Positions 33,202 through 41,859 of a stretch of DNA of 42,223 nt are shown in pieces. Under the pieces are notes generated by a model. It worked only from the letters and a program-made list of their open reading frames with translations. It was not told the DNA's origin and made no database searches. The stretch is from an uncultured Collinsella sp. (GTDB lineage: Bacteria; Actinomycetota; Coriobacteriia; Coriobacteriales; Coriobacteriaceae), in the NCBI GenBank assembly GCA_900754075.1, contig CAAEBN010000083.1, positions 1-42,223 of the forward strand. The letters are read 5' to 3'. Position 1 is the stretch's first letter. Each line of letters opens with the position of its first letter. The translations under genes were made by a program, and so were the position numbers.

Positions 33202-33547
33202 TCCTGCTGCAGGTTCCGGTTCGGCGTTACGGATAATGACCCCTCTGTGTATATCGATTCAACAGGCGATTATGCCGGCATCGATATCTATATCGCTCAC
33301 GAGGCATGCAAGCGTGCGGGCATCAAACCGCAATTCATCGACATATCTTGGAGCGACCGCAATCGCCTGCCCAAAAAACGGTAACGTCGATTGTCCGTGG
33401 TGTGATTACTCGCCCTGTTATCGCGAGGACAAGTATTACTGGACTGAACCGTATCCAACCGTGAACGTCTCGGCTGCCACCAAGTTTGAAGCATCAGAGG
33501 ATGTTGAATCGGTGCTTGCGATAATAAGTCGGCTCAGGCGGGGATAA
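33202..33547 (+). pseudogene. Remnant of an amino-acid-type ABC transporter substrate-binding protein
   Basis: The frame from 33214 reads FGVTDNDPSVYIDSTGDYAG and IDIYIAHEACKRAGIKPQF, the typical start of a family 3 solute-binding protein, then stops at 33382-33384. The next frame continues the same family with NGNVDCPWC and YYWTEPYPT to 33547. The frames join if one A is removed from the run of six at 33373-33378. Signal peptide and most of the second lobe are missing: the fragment starts right after the purB terminator. It is probably a decayed, truncated gene; there is no sign of permease or ATPase genes nearby. Confidence 0.7.
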
Positions 33548-33583
33548 TAGACGTTTGAAAATTCTTTCTGAGAGGGGATCTCA

Positions 33584-33847
33584 ATGATTAGTTTTGACTA
33601 CAAGCCTCAGGGCGTATGCGCTCGCAATATCCACCTCAATCTTTCTGACGATGGCAGCAAGGTGCTGGGCGTCGAGTTTACCGGCGGCTGCGATGGCAAC
33701 CTCAAGGCCATCTCCAGGCTGGTCGAAGGCGCTCCCGCCGATCGCGTAATCGAGGTTCTCGCCGGTAATACCTGCGGTATGAAAAAGACCTCTTGCGCCG
33801 ATCAGCTTACGCGCGCTATCGAGGCCGCTCGCGCAGAGATCGCCTAA
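33584..33847 (+). CDS. TSCPD-domain protein
   Basis: The 87-residue product matches the short TSCPD family, with VCARNIHLNL, VEFTGGCDGNLKAIS and the cysteine motif NTCGMKKTSCADQL that names the family. Such domains are thought to bind metal and also occur at the end of class II ribonucleotide reductases. AGAGGGGA precedes the ATG. Its TAA overlaps the ATG of the next gene (TAATG), so the two are coupled. Function unknown. Confidence 0.88.
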   Translation: MISFDYKPQGVCARNIHLNLSDDGSKVLGVEFTGGCDGNLKAISRLVEGAPADRVIEVLAGNTCGMKKTSCADQLTRAIEAARAEIA

Positions 33848-35058
33848 TGAGCATCGCTGATCGCTTTAAGAATGGAATAACGCGTCGAGGTTTTGTGCTG
33901 GGTGGCGCCGCTACCGGTGCTGCTGCCGTACTGGCCGGTTGCTCGAAAAAAACGGGCACGAGTGATGACGCCGCTGGCGAGCCGCAGGTTATCAAGGACG
34001 ATTCGAAGATTGTCTCGATCACTGATGAGTACGAGGCTGTCGATATCGATCTTGAGCCCGCAGCCTCGTGGACGCTGCCGCTGGGCACGCTGCTGTACTA
34101 CTGCGATGGCGACTACGCTGCCGCGATGATGGCGCCTGCTTCTGCCCTGCATGCCAATACGCTTGGTGTGCTCAACCTAGGCGATGGCTCGCTTACCACA
34201 CTTATTGAGGATCCCATTGAGGGAACCGGTTATGCGTTTTACGACGTTCGCGCGGGTGATGGCGTGTTCGCGTGGGTCGAGATGAACTTTGCCAATGCGT
34301 CCTGGAAACTCTATGCGCAAAACCTTGCAGGCTCCTCCCTTACCGGCAACGCTGTCGAGCTCGACCGCGGTGGCGAAAACTACGATCCGCCGCTCTTCAC
34401 AGCGTATGGGTCGTCGGTCATCTGGTATAAGATGCCTTCGTCCGGCGGCACCAAGACGAGTAACGATTCGTACTGCTACCGTCAGTCGCCCAGCGAGTCC
34501 AAGCCTGAGACTATTTGGAAGTCGACGGGCCGTTTCGCATCCGCCCCGCGTGTGAGCGACGGCATCCTGACCATCTCGCCCCGCGTGCACAATGATGAGG
34601 GCGTCTATTACGGTATGACGGCGATCGACCTGACTGACGGCAACAACACGAAGCGAGCTCAGCTGGTGCTGCCTTCGTCGGTTTCGCCTTTCGAGGCCGT
34701 GTATATGGGCGACACCTTCGTGTTCTCCATTGAGGCGACGTATAGCGGTGTGGGTAGCCTGGGCAATATGGGCACCTATATCGGTAGCGAGGGCGGGCCG
34801 TACCTCTTCCTTTCGCGTGAGCCGCTCGCGTGCGCCGCGGGAAGGAAAAATAAATACCTGGTTAAAGTTCAGGCGTCGCATTTTTTGATTGACACTTCGG
34901 CTAAGACCTACGGCTCGCTTCTGTCGCCCGACCGAGCCTTGGAGTATGGCGATTATCCTGCTACGGCGGGTAAATCGAGCTCGTTCTTAACGTACGCAAC
35001 GGTGCGTAACAGTCAGGGGATTCCCGAGACGGTTACCGCTCGCTTGTTCCCTCTTTAG
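33847..35058 (+). CDS. Tat-type lipoprotein of unknown function
   Basis: The 403-residue product begins with a twin-arginine signal (ITRRGFVLGG) ending in a lipobox-like LAGC at about residues 35-38, so it is probably exported folded and lipid-anchored. The mature part has repeated short beta-type motifs (GDGSLTTLIEDPIEGTGYAF, DGVFAWVEMNF, GDTFVFSIEA) suggestive of a beta-propeller. ATG 33847 overlaps the TSCPD stop. A hairpin at 35118-35156 follows. I do not recognise the family. Confidence 0.82.
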   Translation: MSIADRFKNGITRRGFVLGGAATGAAAVLAGCSKKTGTSDDAAGEPQVIKDDSKIVSITDEYEAVDIDLEPAASWTLPLGTLLYYCDGDYAAAMMAPASALHANTLGVLNLGDGSLTTLIEDPIEGTGYAFYDVRAGDGVFAWVEMNFANASWKLYAQNLAGSSLTGNAVELDRGGENYDPPLFTAYGSSVIWYKMPSSGGTKTSNDSYCYRQSPSESKPETIWKSTGRFASAPRVSDGILTISPRVHNDEGVYYGMTAIDLTDGNNTKRAQLVLPSSVSPFEAVYMGDTFVFSIEATYSGVGSLGNMGTYIGSEGGPYLFLSREPLACAAGRKNKYLVKVQASHFLIDTSAKTYGSLLSPDRALEYGDYPATAGKSSSFLTYATVRNSQGIPETVTARLFPL

Positions 35059-35117
35059 TCTCCGAGGGGTTAAAAAGGCGTCGACAGGGGAATAAGCGCG
35101 TTGTGACTATGAGTACC

Positions 35118-35156
35118 GCCCGCCGAGCTATCGCACCCATGCGATACCCGGTGGGC
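35118..35156 (+). terminator. Hairpin between the lipoprotein and response-regulator genes
   Basis: Two stacked stems, GCCCGCCG with CGGTGGGC (35118-35125, 35149-35156) and TATCGC with GCGATA (35129-35134, 35141-35146), loop ACCCAT. No T-tract follows, so termination is only possible. Confidence 0.45.
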
Positions 35157-35211
35157 TCAGGTGCGTTAAAATGAGCTTGTTCTTAGCTAATTGAGACAGG
35201 GGGGCCGTGTT

Positions 35212-35934
35212 ATGGCTTCAGATGCAAAAAAGATTCTGCTGGTCGAGGATGAGAAGGCAATCCGTGACGCTGTCGCTGCCTATCTCGAGCGCGAGGGCTA
35301 TTGGGTTGTGGGCGTGGGCGACGGCCAGTCCGCTATCGAGGAGTTCGAGAAGCATCAGTTCGACCTGGTCGTGCTCGACCTCATGCTCCCTAAGATTCCC
35401 GGCGAGCGCGTTTGCCGCACCATTCGCGACACCTCGGATGTCCCCATCATTATGCTGACGGCCAAGGGCGAGATCGAGGACCGTATTATCGGTCTCGAGC
35501 TCGGTGCCGACGACTACCTGATTAAGCCGTTCTCGCCGCGCGAGCTTGTCGCGCGCGTGCGCGCCTTGTTCCGCCGTGCCCACCAGGCCGATGAGCCGGC
35601 CGTCGAGGTGCTCGACTTTGGCGATTTGGTCATTGACATCTCGGGCCACAAGATTTTGGTCGAGGGCAAGGAAGTCGACCTGACGGCTTCCGAGTTCAAG
35701 CTGCTCACCACGCTTGCCCGTCACCCCGGCCGCGTCTACAACCGCATGGAGCTGGTCGAGAAGGTGCTCGGCTACGACTTTGAGGGTTACGAGCGCACCA
35801 TCGACAGCCACGTGAAGAACCTTCGCGCCAAGCTGGGCGACGACCCCAAGAAGCCCAAGTGGCTCTACACCGTCCACGGTGTCGGCTACCGCTTCGAGGC
35901 TCCGACCAAGACCGATAAGTCGGACGAGAAATAA
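35212..35934 (+). CDS. OmpR-family response regulator
   Basis: The 240-residue product has a receiver domain with acidic pocket VEDE, phosphoacceptor Asp56 (VVLDLMLPK), Thr/Ser region MLTAKGE and Lys105 (IKPFSPREL), and a C-terminal winged helix (VDLTASEFKLLTTLARHPGR, RTIDSHVKNLRAKLG, GVGYRF). ATG 35212 follows an AGGGGGG site. The kinase gene starts 12 bp after its stop, so they form a two-component operon. The pair resembles WalR/PhoP-type regulators; the signal is unknown. Confidence 0.94.
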   Translation: MASDAKKILLVEDEKAIRDAVAAYLEREGYWVVGVGDGQSAIEEFEKHQFDLVVLDLMLPKIPGERVCRTIRDTSDVPIIMLTAKGEIEDRIIGLELGADDYLIKPFSPRELVARVRALFRRAHQADEPAVEVLDFGDLVIDISGHKILVEGKEVDLTASEFKLLTTLARHPGRVYNRMELVEKVLGYDFEGYERTIDSHVKNLRAKLGDDPKKPKWLYTVHGVGYRFEAPTKTDKSDEK

Positions 35935-35946
35935 AGGAAATCACAT

Positions 35947-37512
35947 ATGACACCTGCGCGCTTTGAAATCGGGCAAAAGCATAAGCAGGAGAACGAGGCG
36001 GGTTCCAAGGCTAGTTGGAACACGCCTCGTTCCGATTCACGGCCGACGATGAGCTATCCCTCGCGCATGGCCCTGGCTTTTGCCCTGACATCGCTCATGA
36101 CGGTATTGGTATTGGTGGGCGTAGTCTCCGTTGTATGGGGCACGGTTTTTACGGATTACACGCGCTCCAATATTGTCGAAATCGCCAATTCCGCTGCCGA
36201 AAAGTTGGCAACGTCATATGAGGAAAACGGTTCTTGGACTGCGGGGGAGCTGCGTACGGTCGCGACATCGAGTTTGGTGTCCGACGATCTTGGTATGCAG
36301 GTCGTCAATAAAAAGGGCGTCATCGTCTACGACGACTCGTGGCCCTCGGCAAGCGCTACTGCCGATGTACGCGAAAATCAGGCGACGACCGACGGTACGA
36401 GCGGAAAGAAGGCATCGCACAGCCCAGTCTCGTCTGCTCCCACCGATTCCAATAGCGTTGCCAACGTTGAGATCGTGACGTCCTCCGGCGAGCACGTGGG
36501 TCAGGTCAAATTGTGGGCGATTGGCTCCGATGCCCTGCTCACCAGGGCAGACTCAGCATTCAGAGAGAAGACCTTTAACGCCATGGCCCTTGCCGCGGTT
36601 GTGGCCGTCTGCATCTCGGTCGTTATCGGAGCGCTCATGTCGCGCATGCTCACCAAGCCGATTCATCGTATTACCAGCACCGCCAAGCAGATTCGCGATG
36701 GAGACCTGTCCGCTCGTACGGGCTTGCGCGGCGATGATGAGATCGATCAGCTGGGAGAGACCTTCGACGAGATGGCCACCTCGCTTGAAAAGGATATGAA
36801 GCACGAGAAGCGCCTGACCTCTGATGTTGCCCACGAGCTGCGTACGCCGCTCATGGCCATGCTTGCAACGGTCGAGGCCATGCAGGACGGCGTGTATCCC
36901 ACCGACGACGAACACCTGGAGACAGTCGCTTCCGAGACGCGTCGTCTGGCCCGTCTGGTTCAGCAGATGCTCGACCTGTCGCGCATGGAAAACAGTACCG
37001 CGCCGCTCAACCTGGAGCCGGTGGATATGGTGCCGTTTGTGCGTTCGATTGTGAATGGCCAGGAGCGCCTGTTTGCCGACCGTGACCTGCGTTTGCGCTT
37101 TGCAGATGAGACGCAGGGCCACGATGACGTTGTCGAGGCAGATCCCGACATGATCACGCAATGCGTTATCAACCTCATGAGCAACGCCATGCGTTACACC
37201 CCCGAGGGGGGTTGGGTCGTGGTGTCGGTGCTTAGCGACCGCAAACACGTCGATATCGCGGTTTCGGATACGGGCATCGGTATCGCCAAGGATGATTTGT
37301 CGAGCATCTTCGGTCGTTTTTGGCGTGCCGACGCTAGTCGCGCCCGCGAGGCGGGTGGCCTGGGCGTGGGCCTCGCCGTGACCAAGCAGATTGTCGAACG
37401 TCATCACGGCTACATATCCGTGGAGTCGGAGCTTGGAAAGGGTACGACTTTTACGATTCATCTGCCTCGCGAGCACACGGCGGACGCGGCATCTACTACA
37501 ATGGAGCACTAG
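35947..37512 (+). CDS. Sensor histidine kinase
   Basis: The 521-residue product has transmembrane segments at about 41-66 and 211-232 framing an extracytoplasmic domain of about 145 residues, a HAMP domain (about 233-286), the H-box with His296 (SDVAHELRTPL), N-box LMSNAMRYTPEGG, and G boxes DTGIGIAKDDL and GGLGVGLAVTKQI. It is the partner of the preceding regulator. Ser/Thr-rich, low-complexity residues 133-170 of the outer domain suggest a flexible loop. Confidence 0.94.
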   Translation: MTPARFEIGQKHKQENEAGSKASWNTPRSDSRPTMSYPSRMALAFALTSLMTVLVLVGVVSVVWGTVFTDYTRSNIVEIANSAAEKLATSYEENGSWTAGELRTVATSSLVSDDLGMQVVNKKGVIVYDDSWPSASATADVRENQATTDGTSGKKASHSPVSSAPTDSNSVANVEIVTSSGEHVGQVKLWAIGSDALLTRADSAFREKTFNAMALAAVVAVCISVVIGALMSRMLTKPIHRITSTAKQIRDGDLSARTGLRGDDEIDQLGETFDEMATSLEKDMKHEKRLTSDVAHELRTPLMAMLATVEAMQDGVYPTDDEHLETVASETRRLARLVQQMLDLSRMENSTAPLNLEPVDMVPFVRSIVNGQERLFADRDLRLRFADETQGHDDVVEADPDMITQCVINLMSNAMRYTPEGGWVVVSVLSDRKHVDIAVSDTGIGIAKDDLSSIFGRFWRADASRAREAGGLGVGLAVTKQIVERHHGYISVESELGKGTTFTIHLPREHTADAASTTMEH

Positions 37513-37621
37513 CTTTTCGCTACTCGGTGAAGGAGGGGTTTCGTCCCTGCCGCTCCGAGTTTGCGAAAACGTGCGGGAAAGAACCCGCATTACTGTCGTA
37601 TTTTGGTAAGGAGTGACTCAC

Positions 37622-38509
37622 GTGACAACGATGGAGCGTCGTCCGGATTCCCGTGGCAAGGTTCGTGATATCTATGATGCCGGTGAAAACCTGCTGATGG
37701 TCGCCACCGACCGCATTTCTGCGTTCGACTTTATTCTTCCCGACGAGATTCCGTTTAAGGGAGAGGTGCTCAACCGCATCTCGGCATTCTGGTTCGATAA
37801 GTTTGCCGACATCGTCCCCAACCATCTCGTCTCCATCGACCCGGCGGATTTCCCTGAGGAGTTTGCCGAGTATCGTGACTACCTCGCAGGCCGCGCCATG
37901 CTGGTCAAGAAGGCCCAGACGATTCCTATCGAGTGCATCGTCCGCGGTTATCTGACCGGTTCGGGCAAGAAGACCTATGACGAGAACGGCACCGTCTGCG
38001 GCATCCAGCTGCCCGAGGGTCTGACCGAGGCCTCCAAGCTTCCCGAGCCGCTGTTCACGCCGTCCACGAAGGCCGAGATCGGCGACCACGACGAGAACAT
38101 TTCGTTCGAGCGTTGCTGCGAGATCGTGGGTGAGGATATCGCCGCGCAGATTCGCGACCTGTCCCTCAAGATTTACAAGGCTGCCGCCGAGTATGCAGCG
38201 ACCCGTGGCATCATCATTGCCGACACCAAGTTCGAGTTCGGTGTCATCGATGGCAAGGTTACGCTGATCGACGAGTGCCTAACGCCCGACTCCAGCCGTT
38301 TCTGGCCCGCCGCCAGCTACGAGGAGGGCAAGATTCAGCCCAGCTACGACAAACAATTCGTCCGCAATTGGCTCAAAGCCAACTGGGATATGACGGGGGA
38401 GACCCCGCACCTGCCCGCCGAGGTCATCGATGGCACGTCCGAGCGCTATCGCGAGGCCTTCCAGATCATCACGGGCTCCCAGTTCACAAGCATGAAGGAG
38501 AACGCATAA
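37622..38509 (+). CDS. purC: SAICAR synthetase (phosphoribosylaminoimidazole-succinocarboxamide synthase)
   Basis: PurC joins CAIR and aspartate with ATP in purine synthesis; PurB acts on the product. The 295-residue protein has RGKVRDIYDAGENLLMVATD, ISAFDFILPDEIP, IVRGYLTGSGKKTY, ADTKFEFGV and the C-terminal LIDECLTPDSSRFWP. I chose GTG 37622 (AAGGAG eight bases upstream); GTG 37613 overlaps that site. The length and N-terminal motif fit the bacterial/yeast-like long form. The 109-bp leader contains only a small GCGGG/CCCGC hairpin; I see no known riboswitch. Confidence 0.96.
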   Translation: MTTMERRPDSRGKVRDIYDAGENLLMVATDRISAFDFILPDEIPFKGEVLNRISAFWFDKFADIVPNHLVSIDPADFPEEFAEYRDYLAGRAMLVKKAQTIPIECIVRGYLTGSGKKTYDENGTVCGIQLPEGLTEASKLPEPLFTPSTKAEIGDHDENISFERCCEIVGEDIAAQIRDLSLKIYKAAAEYAATRGIIIADTKFEFGVIDGKVTLIDECLTPDSSRFWPAASYEEGKIQPSYDKQFVRNWLKANWDMTGETPHLPAEVIDGTSERYREAFQIITGSQFTSMKENA

Positions 38510-39085
38510 GTGAGTACCCGTAGCGCCACGAACAAGCGCACGCAATCCCACGAAGTTACCGGGGTTGCGCGCAAGTCCGCCGCATCTGCTAAGCCCGCCC
38601 GCCAGGCAGCGAGCTCCGTTCGCGTCGTGCCGGCATCATCCAAGGCACGCCGCAAGGAGCTCGAGAAGGGCGAAAACCTGGAAGGTCTTTCCAAGGAGGA
38701 AAAGCGCGCCCGCAAGGCCAAACAGCGCGCCCGCGAGGATCGCATCTACACGGTGTCGAATATCCTCCTCAAGCAGGATGAGGACTACACCAAGCGCCGC
38801 CGTATCTGGTGGGCCGTGCTCGCCATCGGCATGGTACTCGTCGTGGCAATTTGGGCTTCGCTCTACTTCGCTCCCGGCGGCACGGTGTCCAGCCCCGTCC
38901 AGATGGTCGGCATCGTTTTGTCCTATGTCATCATTCTGGGTGACTTTATCTACGACTTCGTTCGTATCCGTCCCCTGCGCAACATGTACCGCACGCAGGC
39001 CGAGGGCATGTCCGAGAACAAGCTCAACGCTCTTATCGAGCGCGCGGCTGCCGAGGAGGACGAGAAGGACTCCAAGAAGAAGTAG
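38510..39085 (+). CDS. Two-pass membrane protein of unknown function
   Basis: The 191-residue product has a long basic, Lys/Arg/Ala-rich N-terminal region (1-95), two transmembrane segments (about 101-122 and 133-150) and a charged, Lys/Glu-rich C-terminus. GTG 38510 directly follows the purC TAA, so it is co-translated with purC. No family recognised; the purC link may be only positional. Confidence 0.78.
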   Translation: MSTRSATNKRTQSHEVTGVARKSAASAKPARQAASSVRVVPASSKARRKELEKGENLEGLSKEEKRARKAKQRAREDRIYTVSNILLKQDEDYTKRRRIWWAVLAIGMVLVVAIWASLYFAPGGTVSSPVQMVGIVLSYVIILGDFIYDFVRIRPLRNMYRTQAEGMSENKLNALIERAAAEEDEKDSKKK

Positions 39086-39115
39086 CGTTTGTATCCATAC
39101 ATATCGCTAAGATAT

Positions 39116-39146
39116 AAGGCGCGTCGTTTTAGCGGCGCGCCTTTTT
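39116..39146 (+). terminator. Terminator of the purC operon
   Basis: Stem AAGGCGCG with CGCGCCTT (39116-39123, 39136-39143) with an inner CG/CG pair, followed by five T residues in all. Confidence 0.85.
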
Positions 39147-39174
39147 ACTGTTCTATAGATAGATGGAGTGGCAC

Positions 39175-40455
39175 ATGATTCGAGCTGCCCTGACGGTCGA
39201 AGAAGCTCTGGAGGGCATGAAGGCCCTGGAGCCCAAGATTAAAAACTATGCGCGCCTGGTTGTCCGCAAGGGCGTAAACGTCAAGCCCGGACAGGAGGTT
39301 GTCGTTCAGTCTCCGGTCGAGTGCGCGCCCTTTGCCCGCGTGGTGGTCGCGGAGGCTTATGCCGCCGGCGCTGGCCACGTGACGGTCATTTGGGCCGATG
39401 ATGCCGTGACGAGGCTCACGTACGAGCATGTCGATAAAAGCTATTTTGAGCAGACGCCCGAGTGGAAGCGCCTGCAGCTTGATTCCTTGGCCCAGGATGG
39501 TGCCTGCTTTATCTTTATCGAGGGTGCGGATCCTGCGGCTCTCAAGGGTATCGATCCCGCCAAGCCCGCTGCAGCTTCTAAGGCAAGGAACACGCAGTGC
39601 AAGGTCTTCCGCCGTGGACTGGACTACAACATCAACCCGTGGTGTATCGCCGGCGCTCCGGTCGTGGCTTGGGCGCACGAGGTGTTCCCGGGAGACGCCG
39701 ATGAAGTTGCAATCTATAAGCTGTGGAATGCGATTCTGCACACCGCTCGTGCCGATGGCCAGGACCCGGAGAGCGACTGGGAGCTTCATGACGCGGCATT
39801 CGAAAAGAACTTGCGCTTCCTGAACGACAATCGTTTTGACCGCCTACATTACACCGCAGCAAATGGAACCGATCTGACGATTGGCATGACGAAGGGTCAC
39901 GAGTGGGCCGGCGGCAAGGGTAAGACGCCCGATGGACACCCCTTCTTTCCCAACATCCCCACCGAGGAGGTCTTCACCTCGCCTGATCGTATGCGTGCCG
40001 ACGGTATCGTGTACTCGGCCATGCCACTCATTCACCACGGTAACAAGGTTGACGATTTTTGGATTAAGTTCGAGGCCGGCCGCGTAGTGGACTACGATGC
40101 CCGCGTGGGCAAGGCGACGCTTGCGAGCATTATTGACACCGATGAAGGTGCCGCTCATCTGGGTGAGGTCGCGCTCATTTCCAAGAACACCCCGATCCGC
40201 GAAAGCGGCGTTCTGTTCTATGACACACTCTATGATGAGAACGCCAGCTGCCACCTTGCGCTGGGCGTCGGCTTCCCCGAGTGCATCGAGGGTGGGTATG
40301 ACATGTCCAAGGAGGAGCTCTTGGAGCATGGCGTAAACGTCTCGAGCACGCACGTCGATTTTATGATCGGTACGGACGACATCGATATTAAGGGCATTAC
40401 GCCTGATGGACGTGAAGTTGTGATTTTCCAGAACGGCCAATGGAGTTGGGAATAG
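39175..40455 (+). CDS. M29-family aminopeptidase (PepS/AmpS type)
   Basis: The 426-residue product matches thermophilic-type metallo-aminopeptidases of family M29: NVKPGQEVVVQSPVECAPFA at the N-terminus, GTDLTIGMTKGHEW, the metal-binding NIPTEEVFTSPDR, and the C-terminal SSTHVDFMIGTDDIDI. Two cobalt or zinc ions are bound by Glu, His and Asp residues in this half. I chose ATG 39175 because GGAG lies six bases before it; ATG 39163 precedes that site. It is a cytosolic exopeptidase. The tRNA-Lys promoter overlaps its 3' end. Confidence 0.93.
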   Translation: MIRAALTVEEALEGMKALEPKIKNYARLVVRKGVNVKPGQEVVVQSPVECAPFARVVVAEAYAAGAGHVTVIWADDAVTRLTYEHVDKSYFEQTPEWKRLQLDSLAQDGACFIFIEGADPAALKGIDPAKPAAASKARNTQCKVFRRGLDYNINPWCIAGAPVVAWAHEVFPGDADEVAIYKLWNAILHTARADGQDPESDWELHDAAFEKNLRFLNDNRFDRLHYTAANGTDLTIGMTKGHEWAGGKGKTPDGHPFFPNIPTEEVFTSPDRMRADGIVYSAMPLIHHGNKVDDFWIKFEAGRVVDYDARVGKATLASIIDTDEGAAHLGEVALISKNTPIRESGVLFYDTLYDENASCHLALGVGFPECIEGGYDMSKEELLEHGVNVSSTHVDFMIGTDDIDIKGITPDGREVVIFQNGQWSWE

Positions 40456-40474
40456 TCCCAGACCGTGGTACAAT
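40446..40474 (+). promoter_or_regulatory. Promoter of tRNA-Lys
   Basis: TTGGGA (40446-40451) and TACAAT (40469-40474) are 17 bases apart, ten bases before the tRNA; the -35 lies in the aminopeptidase coding end. Confidence 0.65.
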
Positions 40475-40483
40475 GCCACCCGC

Positions 40484-40556
40484 GGGCCGTTAGCTCAGCT
40501 GGCAGAGCAGGGGACTTTTAATCCCAAGGTCCAGGGTTCGAACCCCTGACGGCCCA
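40484..40556 (+). tRNA. tRNA-Lys (anticodon TTT)
   Basis: Acceptor stem GGGCCGT/ACGGCCC, D-arm TAGCTCAGCTGGCAGAGC, anticodon stem-loop GGGGA-CTTTTAA-TCCCA region giving anticodon TTT, T-arm CAGGGTTCGAACCCCTG, discriminator A. The bases that follow are CCC rather than CCA, so CCA is probably added after transcription. Confidence 0.96.
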
Positions 40557-40564
40557 CCCAAAGA
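40540..40564 (+). repeat. 25-bp direct repeat, copy 1 (tRNA-Lys 3' end)
   Basis: From the T-arm to just past the tRNA end (GAACCCCTGACGG..., ending CCCAAAGA). An exact copy lies at 40720-40744. Duplicated tRNA 3' ends are typical attachment sites of integrating elements. Confidence 0.9.
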
Positions 40565-40571
40565 TTGTTGA

Positions 40572-40600
40572 GACGGTCAACTTCGGTTGGCCGTCTTTTT
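40572..40600 (+). terminator. Terminator of tRNA-Lys
   Basis: GACGGTCAAC/GTTGGCCGTC (one G-U pair) with loop TTCG and a run of five T residues. It is part of the repeat unit 40574-40627. Confidence 0.9.
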
Positions 40601-40627
40601 GTCGCCCTTTCATGGGTTCGAACCCGT
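40574..40627 (+). repeat. 54-bp terminator/T-arm unit, copy 1
   Basis: Begins CGGTCAACTTCGGTTGGCCG and ends with GGGTTCGAACCCGT. It recurs at 41860-41915, identical apart from two extra T residues in the terminator run. The two copies bracket the TraX-like gene. Confidence 0.88.
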
Positions 40628-40718
40628 CGGGGGGCGCGGAGCTGAGTAAACGCGCGAGCGTTTGCCAGCGCAGCGCGCAAGGCGCGAAAGCGCCGCAGCG
40701 GCCGCCTGCGAAGCAGGC
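40610..40718 (+). repeat. tRNA-Lys-trailing array: T-arm-like palindrome plus three short hairpins
   Basis: GGGTTCGAACCC is a perfect palindrome and a T-arm-like core. Hairpins follow: AAACGC-GCGA-GCGTTT (40648-40663), GGCGC-GAAA-GCGCC (40681-40694) and GCCTGC-GAA-GCAGGC (40704-40718). Order and loop types parallel the array after tRNA-Gly, while stem bases differ in a compensatory way. Confidence 0.7.
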
Positions 40719-40719
40719 T

Positions 40720-40744
40720 GAACCCCTGACGGCCCACCCAAAGA
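40720..40744 (+). repeat. 25-bp direct repeat, copy 2 (duplicated tRNA-Lys 3' end)
   Basis: An exact copy of 40540-40564, not preceded by the rest of a tRNA. The TraX-like gene starts 13 bp later. Confidence 0.9.
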
Positions 40745-40756
40745 AAGGAAAAAGAA

Positions 40757-41554
40757 ATGAAAACAGATAGATACGGAATTAGCGGCAGCACATTAAAGAT
40801 AATAGCGGCCATCTCGATGGTTCTCGATCATGTAAGCAGGATCGTCCTGACCAATGGAATCATGACTCACGCATCGTACAATCAGATATCAGACGAACAG
40901 TGGGCGATTCTAAGCGAGGCTTCGGATGTGCTTCATGTTCTTGGCAGAATTGCATTTCCCTTATTTTGCTTTTTGATAGTTGAGGGATTTTTGCATACTC
41001 ATGACATAAAGAAGTACCTGCGAAATATGCTTGTCTTCGCAATCATTGCGGAGCCCATATACGATTTCGTTCAAACCGGGCAGCTATTTGACCTTCGGCA
41101 ACAGAATGTTATGTATGAGCTCCTGCTTTCCTTGGTCTTTTTGATTATTCTGGAAAAGATACAAAGTCTTTCAAAATGGAAGAGGCACATTGCAGAAATT
41201 GCTCTGATTGTTTTGACAGCACTGGCAGCTGAATACACTAAGCTGGATGGCGGTGCGTATGGCATTCTGCTTGTGGCTGCATTCTATTTATTCCACGACA
41301 GCAAAGCTAAGATGTTCTTTGCTGCAGCATGTGCAGTGCTCCTTTCGTCATGCCATATAATTGGCGGCGGATTTGAGTTCACTACAGCTAATATTTTTAA
41401 TCCTGATGTTGCTGCCGCGATAATTTCGTTGTTGCTTATCAATCTTTATAATGGCAAGCGAGGGCTGAAGCTGAAATATTTCTTCTACATTTTCTATCCG
41501 GCACATCTTGCTCTGCTTTATGGTGTCTCGCTTATTGTTTTGAACTGTCTTTAA
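40757..41554 (+). CDS. TraX-family membrane protein
   Basis: The 265-residue product has about seven or eight hydrophobic segments and the TraX pattern: LKIIAAISMVLDHVSRIVL near the start, LHVLGRIAFPLFCFLIVEGF at about residue 58 onward, EPIYDF, and FYIFYPAHLALLYGV at the end. TraX acetylates F-pilin in the F plasmid; chromosomal relatives are of uncertain role. GAAAGGAAAAAG precedes the ATG. Composition is much more AT-rich than the surrounding chromosome and it follows a duplicated tRNA 3' end, both consistent with horizontal transfer. Confidence 0.88.
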   Translation: MKTDRYGISGSTLKIIAAISMVLDHVSRIVLTNGIMTHASYNQISDEQWAILSEASDVLHVLGRIAFPLFCFLIVEGFLHTHDIKKYLRNMLVFAIIAEPIYDFVQTGQLFDLRQQNVMYELLLSLVFLIILEKIQSLSKWKRHIAEIALIVLTALAAEYTKLDGGAYGILLVAAFYLFHDSKAKMFFAAACAVLLSSCHIIGGGFEFTTANIFNPDVAAAIISLLLINLYNGKRGLKLKYFFYIFYPAHLALLYGVSLIVLNCL

Positions 41555-41859
41555 AAACTCTCAAACAGGTCTCTGAAAGCAGAAACAAATTGACCCTAAG
41601 ACTGCTTGTGAATTTCCGGAAGACCTGAGAGATGCGAGGATAGACAACGAGGGCTGCAGAAAGATGCTTCTCAGTTCTCTGGCGGATCGCATGAATCTGT
41701 ATGCGGATCACTTCCACACACTCATTGATAACAGTGATAAACACGGCAGATCCTCAAAACATGAGACTGCGAAGGTCGAAAGATGCTTCGAAAGCATGAA
41801 TGGCAGCGAGAAAACGAGTTCGGAAGCACCCTCTGGATGCTCCAGCATAGAATAGAAAG
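41555..41859. other. AT-rich stretch with a possible gene remnant
   Basis: An open frame runs from about 41577 to 41855 (Met at 41664; FPEDLRDARIDNEGC, then LSSLADRMNLYADHFHTLID). It lacks a clear ribosome site at the Met and is unlike any family I know. The helical look of the sequence suggests a fragment of a coding gene from the inserted DNA. Confidence 0.35.

Noticed and set aside
37513..37621. Purine or ZTP riboswitch before purC
   Set aside because: None of the conserved segments of these riboswitches is visible. Only one small hairpin is present and there is no terminator.
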